From: Betaproteobacteria bacterium
GTDB lineage: Bacteria; Pseudomonadota; Gammaproteobacteria; Burkholderiales; Ga0077523
Assembly (NCBI GenBank): GCA_016713305.1
Contig: JADJPK010000012.1
Span: 1 to 64,000, forward strand
Length of the DNA: 64,000 bases
Reading direction: 5' to 3'
This document shows positions 1 to 10,651 of the stretch, one piece after another; position 1 is the first letter of the stretch, and each line of letters opens with the position of its first letter. Below the pieces are notes generated by a model. It saw only the letters and a list, made by a program, of their open reading frames with translations, made no database searches and was not told the origin of the DNA. Both the position numbers and the translations under genes were made by a program.

Positions 1-1251
1 AAAGCTGGATGACTTCATTCGGTCCCAGCAGTTGCCAGAGACGAATCCCTCTGACAAGACCCTCAAGATCGCTATCGCGCTATTGCCAGAGCGACGCACG
101 CGCCAAGCGAGGACATTTCCCGTCGTGTTACCCGAGACGCCAACCTTCGCATTTCTCTGGTCTAACGCCGACCCATCGCCTCACCGCGCCGCGCTGGAAC
201 GCCTCTGTGCGCGCGTCACACGCTTGGGCCATTCCTCCTCGCTGGTGCGATGCACTCTCGTCGAAAGCGGCCCCATGCCGACCCTTGTCCCGAGCGACGA
301 AGGTCAGGTTGTCCTGCGCGTGGTCGGTCCCGGCCAGCTAGATCGTCTCGAACGAGCCTTTGAGCACCATAGGGGAGTGCAGAGTCGTGTGCTGAACGCT
401 CGTCCACAACGGTATGGGCCGGCCTTCAAGGCGGAAATGACCTCTCCGGAAGCAGTGAGCGTGTTTTCCTCCACCGACTGGATTCTCTTCGAGCGCGTGG
501 GCGGATCGCGGCTGCTCGCTTCACGAACGGCCGATATCGCCCGAGCGCTGCGGGGCGGGCTGCTAGAAATGAATGGGAATCAGGATCTCCCGGAAACGCT
601 TTCGGGCCACGCGGAGAACGGCCCGACGGAGCGGCCCCATGTCGCATTCGTTCCACTGCCATTCATCGGGCACGAGCATGCCGATGGTGCGCTTATGGGT
701 TGCGCTCTGGTGCTGCCTCGCGCGTTGCTCGCTCGTGACCGAGAGCGCCTATTGCGCCTCGTCGCGAAATGGGAGAAGGAACGCGGAAACGATCGCGGCG
801 ACCTGAAACTCGCGGGCGGGACGCTCCCGCCGTTCCATGTTCGCCGCGTCGATGTCTCACGAAGGCTGCCCTCGACCCGATGCGGTGGTCCCGCTCCTCC
901 ACGGTTCATCACCGCGACGCCAATCGCCCTCGACAAACACCTGGCAACCTGCGCAGCAACCAGGACGGCACTGCGCACAAGGCCGCGCTGGAGGCCCAGC
1001 AAAGCATCAGCGACGCGTGCCTACACGTCGTCGGCGTCCGACCTGTATCGGTTGAGGTGTCTATTGCCCCACTGCTCCCTGGCGCGCAGCACGTTCGTGA
1101 CTACCCGCCCTGGCCTGGACGCCCCGGCCGTACATCGCGTGTGCGAGTACATGCGGACATCCAGTTTTCTTCTCCAGTGGAGGGCCCTCTGCTTCTCGGC
1201 GCGGGTCGCTACTTTGGTCTCGGACTCTGCCTTCCTGTGGAGAACCGATGA
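1..1251 (+). CDS. csb2: Type I-G Csb2 (Cas5-Cas6 fusion), 5'-partial, one frameshift
   Basis: Subunit of the type I-G (I-U, GSU0054-type) Cascade. In the family it combines the Cas5 role with Cas6-like crRNA processing. The reading frame is open from base 2, so the N-terminus lies outside the window. Visible family signatures are ERRTRQARTFPVV, LCARVTRLGHSSSLV, RVVGPGQLDRLE, a TATPIALDKH segment and a C-terminal glycine-rich loop GAGRYFGLGLC of the Cas6 kind. After DKH near base 941 one C seems to be missing: the expected HPGNLRSNQD continues in the next frame, through QHVRDYPPWPGRPGR to the stop at 1251. That stop overlaps the cas3 start as ATGA, showing a translationally coupled operon. csb1/cas7 is expected just upstream. 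The family call is secure. Whether the frameshift is biological or a sequence error is open. Confidence 0.85.
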
Positions 1252-4200
1252 CACTCTCCACCTCTGATTTCGGCGCGTTTCACGCTGCCGTTCATGGCGG
1301 CAAGAGCCCTTCGATTGGCAACAACGTCTGCTCGAGCAGATCGTTCCTGAAAAAGCATGGCCCGCGTGCTCGACCTGCCGACCGGCGTCGGAAAGACGAC
1401 GTGTATCGACGTTGCGCTGTTCGCACTCGCGCTGGACGCGGGAATCGTCGATGAACAGCGATGGTGCCCAAGGCGCATCGCGATGGTCGTGGACCGCCGC
1501 ATCGTCGCGGATCAAGTCGCGGAACGCGGTCGCAAGCTCTTGCGCGCGTTGATGACGAGTGACGAAGCCATCGTCGTCGAGGTCGCCAAGCGCCTGCGCT
1601 TGCTTGACCCGTACCGGGCGAAGAGCCCCTCGGCGTCTTCACGCTGCGCGGCGGCATGCCCAAGGACGACGGCTGGGCGCGCGCGCCCGATCAGCCGCTG
1701 GTGATCGCCTCGACCGTCGATCAGGTCGGCTCGCGCATGCTCATGCAGGGCTACGGCGTGAGCCAGGGAATGAAGCCGGTCCATGCAGGACTGCTGGCCA
1801 ACGACACACTACTCCTCCTCGATGAAGTGCATCTCTCCGAGCCCTTCCGGCAGACTCTCGACCAGCTTGCGCGCCTGCGGACGCGTTCTCGGACAGCGGC
1901 CTGAAGACGCGCTTCTTCCACGCATTCCTGTCGGCGACGCCGGGCGCTAGGGACACACCCACCATTCGCGCTGCTCGACGACGAAAAGAAGCCCGACTCG
2001 CCGCTCGGACCGCGCCTGCACGCGAGCAAGCCCGCTCGCCTCGTGGACGTGGAGGACCGGACCGCGCTGGAGACGACTTGCGTCGATCAGGCGAAGGCTC
2101 TGCTTGAACGCCATCGCACGATCGCCGTGGTCGTCAACCGCGTCGCGAGTGCCAGTGTGATCGCGCGACAGCTCGACGAGACGCTGGGCCCGGATGCGAC
2201 GATCACCCTGCTCACGGGTCGCATGCGCCCGCTCGATCGCGACGACGTGCTACGCGAGCTCAGGCCCGCCGTGCAGACGGGCCGCGAACGAGCGACGACA
2301 GCCAGAAGCGCGTCATCGTCGGCACGCAGTGCATCGAGGCTGGCGCAGACTTCGACTTCGACGCCCTGGTCACTGAGGCCGCGAGCCTCGACAGCCTGCG
2401 GCAGCGCTTCGGTCGGGTCGATCGGCTCGGCCAATACGGGGACGCGGAAGGCTTGATCGTCCACGACAAGTCCGCCAAAGACGATCCGCTCTACGGAAAA
2501 GCCATCACCGAAACCATCAAGTGGCTCAAGGAGCAGGAGAAGGAACGTCATAAGAAGCTGAAGGTCGAGCTGACAAGTCTCAAGGACGAAGCCAAAAAGC
2601 TCTGGGGGCAGGCGAAAGCGCAGGTCGACGCGCGTCGCCAGACGGGCTCAGATAGATTTCGGCGTCCTTGCCCTACAGGTTCCGACGGGTGACGGCCTGA
2701 CCAAGCTGCTCGCGCCAAAGCCTAATGCGCCGACGCTACTCCCGGCCTACCTCGATCTCTGGGTACAGACGTCGCCACCGCCGAGCCAGCTCCCCGATGT
2801 GAGCCTCTGGCTGCACGGTCCGCGCGCGGGACCGGCGGATGTGCAAGTCGTTTGGCGTGCCGATCTCACCGAGGAAGTTCTTCAGCATGGAGATGTCGAA
2901 GCGGCGACTGCCATTGTGACGGCGTTACGCCCTTCGAGCCTCGAAGCAATGTCTCTACCCTCCGCAACGGTGCGGGCGTGGCTCTCGAACCAGCGCACAT
3001 CCGACCCTGGCGATATAGAGGGCGGGACGCCTGACGGCGGCGATGAACAGGATGGCTCAATAACGGAAACACGCCGTGCGCTCTGTTGGATGGGCGACGA
3101 GAGTGAGATCGTCGATGCGTTGAGCTTGAAACCAGGTCACACCATCGTCGTGCCTGCGAGTTATGGCGGTATCCGTAGCTGCTGCTTCGACGCGACGTCC
3201 ACAGAGCCAGTCATTGACCGTGCTGAGCAGGCTGGGTTGTTTGCACGCGCACGTCCAGTCCTCCGCCTACATCCCCTCGTTGTCGAAACCCTCGGACTGT
3301 CCTTTCCACCCGATGAGCCGGATGAGGTCAGGATCGCACTCGGTCGACTCGCCTCAAGTGACGACTGGCCAGAGTGGAAGCGCTTGTGGGCCCGGCGTCT
3401 AGCCAAGGGCGGGGGATCGTTCGTCGTGCAGAGCGCTTCCCCATGGAGCGTGCTCGAGGGCAGGCGTGTACCCATTGCCGACCTTCGGCGAGTGCTTCAG
3501 TCCGAAGACTCCTTCGAAGACGGCGTGGAGTTAACCACCGACGGAGATGACTCCTTTTGCGCCCGTCGTGCTGTCAAGCTCTCTGAGCATAGCGCCGATG
3601 TCGAAACAATCGCGCGGGAGTATGGGACGCGGTGCGGCCTGGGAAGGTGGCTCACCGAACACATCGCAATCGCCGCTTGGCTCCATGACATTGGAAAGGC
3701 CGATCGTCGCTTCCAGCTCATGCTGCGAGGGGGAAGCGAGATCGAGCTTTTCAAAGACGAGACGCCTTGGGCGAAGTCGGCTATATCGCCCGGGGCACGA
3801 GCAGAGCGGCACAACGCAAGGCTAAGAAGCGGCTATCCGGCTGGCGGATACCTCCATGCCATCCAGTCAGTCGCGATGCTGCAGGCAGCCTTGACTACTT
3901 GAGAGTGTGCCTGCAGAAAGTAGATGCCTCGAAAGAGGCGGACCTCGACCTTGTCCTCCACTTGGTAGCCAGCCACCATGGGGAGTGTCGACCCTTCGCG
4001 CCAATACTTATTGACGATAGCCCAGTGGATGTGTCGCTCGAGGGCCACGATAGTGAGACGTTCGGAAGGATGGACTTTGCCGCGACGACCTCAAAGAACG
4101 ACCTGCACCGGCTCGACTCGCCACTCGCTGACCGCTTCTGGTCGCTGGTTGAAAAATATGGTTGGCAAGAGTTGTGTTGGCTAGAGGCGATCCTTCGCCT

Positions 4201-4252
4201 CGCAGACCACCGTGCGAGTGAAGACGAGCAGAAGGCGGAGGTTTCTCAATGA
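1248..4252 (+). pseudogene. cas3: Type I-G Cas3 helicase-nuclease with about eight frameshifts
   Basis: Cas3 unwinds and degrades target DNA recruited by Cascade. Pieced together across frames it is about 1000 residues in the type I-G order, helicase first and HD nuclease last. It begins MTLSTSDFGAFHAAVHGG at an ATG overlapping the csb2 stop. Motifs present are Walker A DLPTGVGKT (near 1375), DEVH box LLLLDEVHLSEPF (near 1815), VGTQCIEAGADFDFD (near 2320), motif VI SLRQRFGRVDRLG (near 2390), then HD-domain AAWLHDIGKADRRF (near 3680) and LVASHHGE (near 3970). Frame changes occur near 1305, 1360, 1618, 1880, 1955, 2285, 2645 and 3890, so no full-length protein can be made as read. The motifs themselves are intact, which suggests recent decay or local sequence error. 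The last codon overlaps the next gene as ATGA. Confidence 0.85.
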
Positions 4253-5151
4253 GCCGCATTCAACTGGTGGGCGTGGATGGATCCAACCCTCTCGGTTTCC
4301 TGGCCGCACTGGGGTTGCTGCAGGTGATTCCGAACGCGAAACTCGGCTTCTCCGATGACGGTACTTTCCGAGCCTTTGTTGACGGACTGGACAACGGCGC
4401 ATCCGAACTCGCGACGTTTGTCGCAGACGACGCAAAGGCTGCCAAGGAAATGAACGCGCCTTGGCGTTTCACGTACATAAAGGCTGCGACCAAGAAGCAG
4501 GGCGCGCAGGAGGTCGCTGACCTCAAGCCGCCGCCACACGACTTCAGGAGATTCCTAAGGAACTGCGTCGAGTCCTGGTGCGCCCGCAAAGATGAGGCAG
4601 TTAGCTATGCAGCCGCCTATGGCACCGACGTAGCCGTCGATGGCAAGGGCAACACTAAGCCGACTGCGTTTCACTTCACTGCCGCTAATCAGACTTTTCT
4701 CGGTGCAGTAGAGACCATCCGTGCTTCAGTAACTCAGGAGTGGGTCACCAAGTCGCTCTTCACGGGATATGGGGAGGAGCCCGGCAGTAACCTTCGATGG
4801 AATCCCGGCTCCGAGCGCAACTGGGCCTTGATGGCAAACAACCCGAGCGATGACGGAACCAGTGTGGACGCTCCTCTCGAGTGGCTCGCATTCCGCGGGT
4901 TGCCACTGCTGCCGAGCTTTCCCCGCGGCTCCAGAGTCGTCACTACGGGTGTAGTCGGCCGAGGGGACGACATGACGTTCACGTGGCCGCTATGGATGGT
5001 TCCCGCATCTCGTCATACGGTACGTTCGGTCCTTCAGGTCGATTGGACCTTGAATGCAAAGGAACGCTCAGCGCGCGGTGTTTTCGCGATCTGCAGCTCC
5101 GCCATCCGAAGAACGGACCAGGGCTTCGGCAACTTTCCCCCTCCTCGGTGA
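4249..5151 (+). CDS. Type I-G 'Cas3-extension family' / Cas8-like protein
   Basis: A 300-residue protein starting MSRIQLVGVDGSNPLGFLAA, its ATG overlapping the cas3 stop. The opening (LxGxDGSNPLGFLAALGLLQ) and the closing RGVFAICSSAIRRT...GFGNFPPPR match my memory of the family that follows cas3 in Geobacter-type I-G loci (GSU0052-like, annotated 'Cas3-extension'). It probably serves as a small Cas8-like Cascade subunit. That role is inferred from position and family, not from a catalytic motif. No signal peptide or membrane segment is visible. Unlike cas3 just upstream, it is free of frameshifts. The frame continues after the TGA at 5149-5151 into the next small ORF, but GFGNFPPPR looks like a natural end. 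Alternatives are Csx17 or Csb3, both of which start differently. Confidence 0.6.
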   Translation: MSRIQLVGVDGSNPLGFLAALGLLQVIPNAKLGFSDDGTFRAFVDGLDNGASELATFVADDAKAAKEMNAPWRFTYIKAATKKQGAQEVADLKPPPHDFRRFLRNCVESWCARKDEAVSYAAAYGTDVAVDGKGNTKPTAFHFTAANQTFLGAVETIRASVTQEWVTKSLFTGYGEEPGSNLRWNPGSERNWALMANNPSDDGTSVDAPLEWLAFRGLPLLPSFPRGSRVVTTGVVGRGDDMTFTWPLWMVPASRHTVRSVLQVDWTLNAKERSARGVFAICSSAIRRTDQGFGNFPPPR

Positions 5152-5175
5152 CAAGTTGAGGTCGATGCAAGCGCC

Positions 5176-5580
5176 ATGACCATCATCATCACTGCGCTTC
5201 ATTCACTTTTCGCCCAGGACAATTCCGAGACGTTCGAGTTCAAACGCTCGACTGCAGCGCTGGAGCACGACCGCGAGGCATTCCGTGCCTCCTATGGCAA
5301 CCCGGCCCACAAGCGGCACAACCAGCAACGGAAGATGCGCCGTCTCACAATCCGCATGCCCCTGGAAGACTTCGACGGCGAACCAATCTTGTGCACGCGC
5401 CGACACACGCTACGATTGGGCAGCGGCACCCTCTCGACTGGCACGAGCATGATCGACATCCTTGATCCGCTCGGCCTATCCATCCACGGGCATTTGACGC
5501 GGACCGTCAAGATGTTCCGCTGGATGAAGTGCCTCCCACCTATCGTCAGACGCTGCAGAAACTCAGGTGCCTCCGAGTGA
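5176..5580 (+). CDS. Unrecognised small ORF between the Cas8-like gene and cas4-cas1
   Basis: A possible 134-residue product starting MTIIITALHSLFAQDN. I do not recognise it. It lies in the same frame as the preceding gene, 24 bases after its TGA, so it could be a readthrough extension or a separate coupled gene. The first 75 residues are charged and soluble-looking (EHDREAFRASYGNPAHKRHN). The last third looks poorly coding. Near 5500-5560 a different frame gives DEVPPTYRQTLQKLR, which resembles real coding sequence, so a frameshift may cut this ORF too. The end is 42 bases before the cas4-cas1 start. It could be a remnant of a larger I-G subunit. Confidence that it is a functional gene is low. 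Confidence 0.35.
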   Translation: MTIIITALHSLFAQDNSETFEFKRSTAALEHDREAFRASYGNPAHKRHNQQRKMRRLTIRMPLEDFDGEPILCTRRHTLRLGSGTLSTGTSMIDILDPLGLSIHGHLTRTVKMFRWMKCLPPIVRRCRNSGASE

Positions 5581-5622
5581 TGGAGGGTCCTCCTACCCGA
5601 AGTCTGAGGATCTTCCGCCCCC

Positions 5623-7335
5623 ATGCCCGACCCCTCTCAACCCGACCTTCCCCTCCCGTTCCCAGATCTCGCACGGGATCTTCCCCTTCTCCCCGCGAGG
5701 ATGCTCAACGAGTATCAGTATTGCCCTCGCCTCGCCTATCTGGAGTGGGTTCAAGGCGAATGGGCAGAATCCTCGGATACGGTAGAAGGCCGGACGGCAC
5801 ACACACGCGTCGATCGCCCTTCGGGAAAACTGCCCACGGCAGAGGAGATCGAGCCCGATGCGAAATTGCATGCACGTTCGATCACCTTGTCGAGCAACCG
5901 GCTCGGACTTATTGCCAAGCTTGACCTCATCGAGGTCGAGGATGGCGCCGTCGTGCCCATCGACTACAAGCGGGGGAAGCGTCCGCACGTCGCACGGGGC
6001 GCCTACGATCCTGAACGTGTTCAGATCTGTGCACAAGCTCTCATCTTGCGCGAGCACTGATATCAGTGCGACTCGGGCATCCTGTACTTCGCGGCCTCGA
6101 AGGAGCGGGTGACAGTCGAGTTCGACGATGAACTTGTCTCCCTTACGCGTAACGCCATCGATGGTCTTCGCCTAGTCGCCGCGGGAGGCACGATTCCGCC
6201 ACCGCTCGTGGACAGTCCAAAATGCCCACGATGCTCGCTCGTGGGCATCTGCCTCCCCGATGAAGTCAACTTCTTCAAGCGGGGGGAAACGGAGCCGCGT
6301 CCACTTGCGGTGTCGCTTTCCGAGTCGTTGCCGGTGTATGTTCAGGCACGCAGCGCCAAGGTAACCAAACAAGGTGAATCGCTCGAGATATTCGTCGAAG
6401 ACCAAAAGGTGAAATCCGCACGGCTCCCCGAGGTTTCGCAACTGGTCGTGATGGGCAACGTCTATGTCACAACACCGTGCATCCAGGAACTGATGGCCCG
6501 TGAAGTACCCATCACTTGGCACAGCTACGGTGGCTGGTTCGTGGGCCACACGATCGGCACAGGGCACAAGAATGTCGAACTCAGGACGACCCAGTACCGC
6601 GCGAGCTTCGATGCCGATGCCTGTTTGCGAATCGCTAAGGGCATTGTCGTCGCAAAGATCTCTAACCAGCGCACGCAGCTACGCCGCAATTGGAAGGAAG
6701 GTGAAGTCGCCGAGACGATTCTCGATGGATTCAAGTTCGATCTGGATCAGGCCAGGCGCGCACGTGGAATGGACGAGTTGCTGGGAATCGAAGGAAACGC
6801 TGCGGCACGCTACTTTGGCCATTTCCGCAACGTGATCCGACAGCCAGGCACCGACAAGCCTTTCCTGTTCGACTTCAGCAAGCGCAATCGCCGCCCTCCT
6901 ACGGACGCTGTAAACGCTCTTCTTTCATTCGGCTACGCCCTCCTCGTCAGGACGTGGACAGTCACGCTGAGCGCTGTAGGCTTTGACCCATACAGGGGCT
7001 TCTATCATCAGCCACGGTACGGTCGGCCGGCTCTCGCGCTTGACCTCATGGAACCGTTCCGTCCACTGGTGGCAGATTCGAGCGTGATCCAGGTGATCAA
7101 CAACGGCGAAGTTCGACCGACAGATTTCGTATCGGCCGCGGGCAGTGTTGCCCTGAGTCCGGACGGACGGAAACGCTTCATCGCGGCATTCGAACGTCGG
7201 CTGGATCACGAGGTGACACATCCCCTGTTTGGGTACCGAGTGAGCTATCGGCGCCTGTTCGAGATCCAGGCGAGATTGCTCGGACGCCATCTGATGGGTG
7301 AACTCAAGGACTATCCGAATTTCGTGACACGTTGA
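5623..7335 (+). CDS. cas4-cas1: Cas4-Cas1 fusion (type I-G adaptation), interrupted by an in-frame TGA
   Basis: Adaptation protein joining the PAM-selecting, prespacer-trimming Cas4 nuclease to the Cas1 integrase, a hallmark of type I-G. Cas4 part: first cluster cysteine in YQYCPRLAYLEW, nuclease residues in VPIDYKRGKRP, and the C-terminal cysteine triad in KCPRCSLVGICLPDE. Cas1 part: ELLGIEGNAAARYF carries the metal-binding Glu, and YHQPRYGRPALALDLMEPF carries the His and acidic residues. The frame is continuous from 5623 to 7335 except for TGA at 6058-6060, between LILREH and YQCDSGILYF, where family members read through. A change from GGA or TGG would explain it. As read, Cas4 is split before its last three cysteines. 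A Cas1-containing fragment could restart at the GTG at 6109. cas2 follows after five bases. Confidence 0.88.
6058..6060 (+). other. In-frame TGA inside the Cas4 domain
   Basis: The codon between residues LILREH and YQCDSGILYF of the Cas4-Cas1 frame is TGA. Both flanks are in the same frame and both match the family. This is therefore a point nonsense change, not an indel like those in cas3. Confidence 0.85.
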
Positions 7336-7340
7336 CGCTC

Positions 7341-7628
7341 ATGGAACATTTGTACATCGTTACGTACGATATTCGCGACGAGAAGCGTTGGCGTCGCGTA
7401 TTCAAACTGATGCATGGCTATGGAGAGTGGCTGCAGCTTTCCGTTTGGCAGTGCCGTCTTTCACGAAAGCGGCACGCCGAACTCATTGCTCTACTGGAGG
7501 GAGTGATCCGTAACCAGGAGGACCATATCGTCATGCTGGATCTCGGGCAAGCGGAAGCCGTTACACCAAGAGTAGTGAGTTTGGGCAAGACCTTTTCTCC
7601 AGTCGAACGTGAGGCGATCGTCGTGTAG
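7341..7628 (+). CDS. cas2: Cas2 (type I-G)
   Basis: Cas2 dimer is the scaffold of the Cas1-Cas2 integrase that inserts new spacers at the leader end. I chose the ATG at 7341, giving MEHLYIVTYDIRDEKRWRRV, the canonical Cas2 beta-strand start with the conserved Asp in TYDI. An in-frame TTG nine bases upstream overlaps the cas4-cas1 stop and is less likely. The length of about 95 residues is normal. The end SPVEREAIVV is a common Cas2 tail. No frameshift is present. The gene lies five bases after cas4-cas1 and 235 bases before the first repeat, so the adaptation pair abuts the leader. Confidence 0.95.
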   Translation: MEHLYIVTYDIRDEKRWRRVFKLMHGYGEWLQLSVWQCRLSRKRHAELIALLEGVIRNQEDHIVMLDLGQAEAVTPRVVSLGKTFSPVEREAIVV

Positions 7629-7863
7629 CTTTTTTTGCCGCGACTTCGCGAGCGCTCGGGTGGCATGCCTGTCCCCCATGAGCTCTCGCGCCCCTTCAGC
7701 TCTTTGAAAATTCGGAATGTTTGACGAGCAGGAAAGGACCGCATACTTTCCTCCGCTGGCGATTCTTGTGCTCGACCGATGAGCGCTCGAAGACGCCTTC
7801 CCTTGCCGCGCGCCGTGAGGCGTACAAGGCGAGGGGGGGCGGGGGGGGGGGGGGGGGGGGGGG
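7629..7863 (+). promoter_or_regulatory. CRISPR leader
   Basis: The 235 bases between cas2 and the first repeat contain no gene. They hold a T-run just after the cas2 stop (7633-7639) and an AT-rich stretch, CTCTTTGAAAATTCGG, at 7700-7715. That resembles the 'CTCTTTGAaAAT' element common in leaders and is the best candidate for the array promoter region. The segment ends in an extreme G tract touching repeat 1. Orientation is supported by the intact repeats here and the degenerate repeats at the far end. Exact promoter elements cannot be defined by eye. Confidence 0.7.
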
Positions 7864-7864
7864 G
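7833..7864 (+). repeat. Poly-G tract at the leader-repeat junction
   Basis: Seven G, one C, then 24 consecutive G. The last G is the first base of repeat 1. Nothing similar occurs elsewhere in the window. It may be a real G-rich leader end or a sequencing/assembly artefact. Confidence 0.9.
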
Positions 7865-9633
7865 TTCTCCGAGGCGAAATGCCTCGGCCCCATTGAAGCG
7901 ATTCTGAACACCGCCCGGCTGCCCATGTGGCCGGGTTCTCCGAGGCGAAATGCCTCGGCCCCATTGAAGCTGCGTCTGGCCCACCAGGTCGGCGGACTCG
8001 ACGAAGTTCTCCGAGGCGAAATGCCTCGGCCCCATTGAAGCAGTACTACAGCACCGACCAGGATCCCCAGCTGCGTGAGTTCTCCGAGGCGAAATGCCTC
8101 GGCCCCATTGAAGCCAGGTCTACGCCACGCCGTATGTCGACGGCCTGCTGGTTCTCCGAGGCGAAATGCCTCGGCCCCATTGAAGCCTCGAGCATTGCTC
8201 GTCCCTCAACAAGAGTTCGTCGGTTCTCCGAGGCGAAATGCCTCGGCCCCATTGAAGCAACAACGAGCCCGCCGACGAGAACGGAAAGATGGTCGTTCTC
8301 CGAGGCGAAATGCCTCGGCCCCATTGAAGCATCACCTACAAGTTCGAGCGCACCGAGCACCTGATGTTCTCCGAGGCGAAATGCCTCGGCCCCATTGAAG
8401 CGCGCCCCTGGCCGAGGCATTCCAGAAGTTCGTGCGTTCTCCGAGGCGAAATGCCTCGGCCCCATTGAAGCTGCACGATGCGAGGATCGGGCGACATCCC
8501 GCGGCCCGTTCTCCGAGGCGAAATGCCTCGGCCCCATTGAAGCGGCACTCCCGCGACTCGCCCGCCTGTTTTGACACCCTGTTCTCCGAGGCGAAATGCC
8601 TCGGCCCCATTGAAGCGCGCGGGATCGGAACCGCCTGAAGGGCCTTGCAGTAGGTTCTCCGAGGCGAAATGCCTCGGCCCCATTGAGGCCCAAGCCATGC
8701 CCCCGCCGCCTTCCTCCCGGCCCCGTTCTCCGAGGCGAAATGCCCCGGCCCCATTGAAGCGGGAGATCGGGAACGGAAACCATGTCAGGTCCTCAGATGT
8801 TCTCCGAGGCGAAATGCCTCGGCCCCATTGAAGCCGCACGCAGGCGGGCTCGCTTGGCATCGGCACGGGGGTTCTCCGAGGCGAAATGCCTCGGCCCCAT
8901 TGAAGCATTTCGGCGGTTCCACGTCGGCCCAGTGGGTAACATCGTTCTCCGAGGCGAAATGCCTCGGCCCCATTGAAGCATAACGATGGCGCGACGAATG
9001 TTGTTGTAACTGGCAGTTCTCCGAGGCGAAATGCCTCGGCCCCATTGAAGCTCGTCAATCGTCACCATGGAATCGGCGGACACTTCGTTCTCCGAGGCGA
9101 AATGCCTCGGCCCCATTGAAGCGCGACGCTGCGGGAGTTCCTGGCGCATCGCGTGAGAGGTTCTCCGAGGCGAAATGCCTCGGCCCCATTGAAGCTCGCC
9201 CGACTTGCCGGGTCAAAGCTGCCGCCAACTGGTTCTCCGAGGCGAAATGCCTCGGCCCCATTGAAGCTCCGCGTACCTGCTGCGTCCATCGGTAACCTCG
9301 GTGAAGTTCTCCGAGGCGAAATGCCTCGGCCCCATTGAAGCACGCTGACGGCCGGCGCTGTTCTGCGGTTCGAGGCCGTTCTCCGAGGCGAAATGCCTCG
9401 GCCCCATTGAAGCCCGGTCGGCGGCACCGCAGACCTAGTCACTCGTCAAGGAGTTCTCCGAGGCGAAATGCCTCGGCCCCATTGAAGCCGTCGCGCCGAA
9501 CGCCCCTCGGAAGTTGTCGATGAAGTTCTCCGAGGCGAAATGCCTCGGCCCCATTGAAGCACGAGATTTGCGCGAGACCTTAAGCCTGTTGCCGTGGGTT
9601 CTCCGAGGCGAAATGCCTCGGCCCCATTGAAGC

Positions 9634-9745
9634 GTGCCGCTCTCCGCCGAGGGCAGCACCCTGGACGGCGTTCTCCGAGGCGAAATGCCTCGGCCCCATT
9701 GAAGCGATGACGATCCGATCCGCGAAGGCACCACCGCACTGCTGC
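9634..9745 (+). repeat. Spacers 25-26, homologous to spacers 39-40
   Basis: Spacer 25 (9634-9669) and spacer 26 (9706-9745) match spacers 39 (10652-10686) and 40 (10723-10758) in the same order. Spacers 25 and 39 differ at two positions, both synonymous when read as VPLSAEGSTLDG. Spacers 26 and 40 both read DDDPIREG, with differences mainly at third codon positions. Confidence 0.85.
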
Positions 9746-10651
9746 GTTCTCCGAGGCGAAATGCCTCGGCCCCATTGAAGCGCGTCAGCGTTCGGCGCGT
9801 CGTAGCCTACGCAGTGGGTTCTCCGAGGCGAAATGCCTCGGCCCCATTGAAGCGGCACAGGTCAACAAGACGATCACGGGCGCCCAAGCCCGTTCTCCGA
9901 GGCGAAATGCCTCGGCCCCATTGAAGCTACAGCGTCGCGCAGCATTCGGTGCTCGTCAGTAGCATGTTCTCCGAGGCGAAATGCCTCGGCCCCATTGAAG
10001 CGCGAACGAATTCGGCGACGACGTTCGCACCATCATCCGTTCTCCGAGGCGAAATGCCTCGGCCCCATTGAAGCACCGAAGAGATCCGCCGCCACGGAGG
10101 GCTCCACCCCTCGTTCTCCGAGGCGAAATGCCTCGGCCCCATTGAAGCAGAACAAGTAATTAACTGTGCCAACGAAAAGGGCCGGTTCTCCGAGGCGAAA
10201 TGCCTCGGCCCCATTGAAGCAGGTTCGACCCGGCCGGGTTCGACGCGCTCACAACGTTCTCCGAGGCGAAATGCCTCGGCCCCATTGAAGCTACGCTCAT
10301 CTGCGCCTGCCGGTCCTTCTGCTGGAGTTCTCCGAGGCGAAATGCCTCGGCCCCATTGAAGCGCGTTCAGCGATGCGCGGGCCGAGATGATCGCCCGCGT
10401 TCTCCGAGGCGAAATGCCTCGGCCCCATTGAAGCTGGATCGCGATTCCCAGGTGTCCGGCGAACGAGACGGCGTTCTCCGAGGCGAAATGCCTCGGCCCC
10501 ATTGAAGCGCCACCAGGGACATCACGATCGGCCACGGTGACGGGTTCTCCGAGGCGAAATGCCTCGGCCCCATTGAAGCTTGCGGGGGCGCAGGTGCGGG
10601 AGTGCGTTAGGACGTGTTCTCCGAGGCGAAATGCCTCGGCCCCATTGAAGC

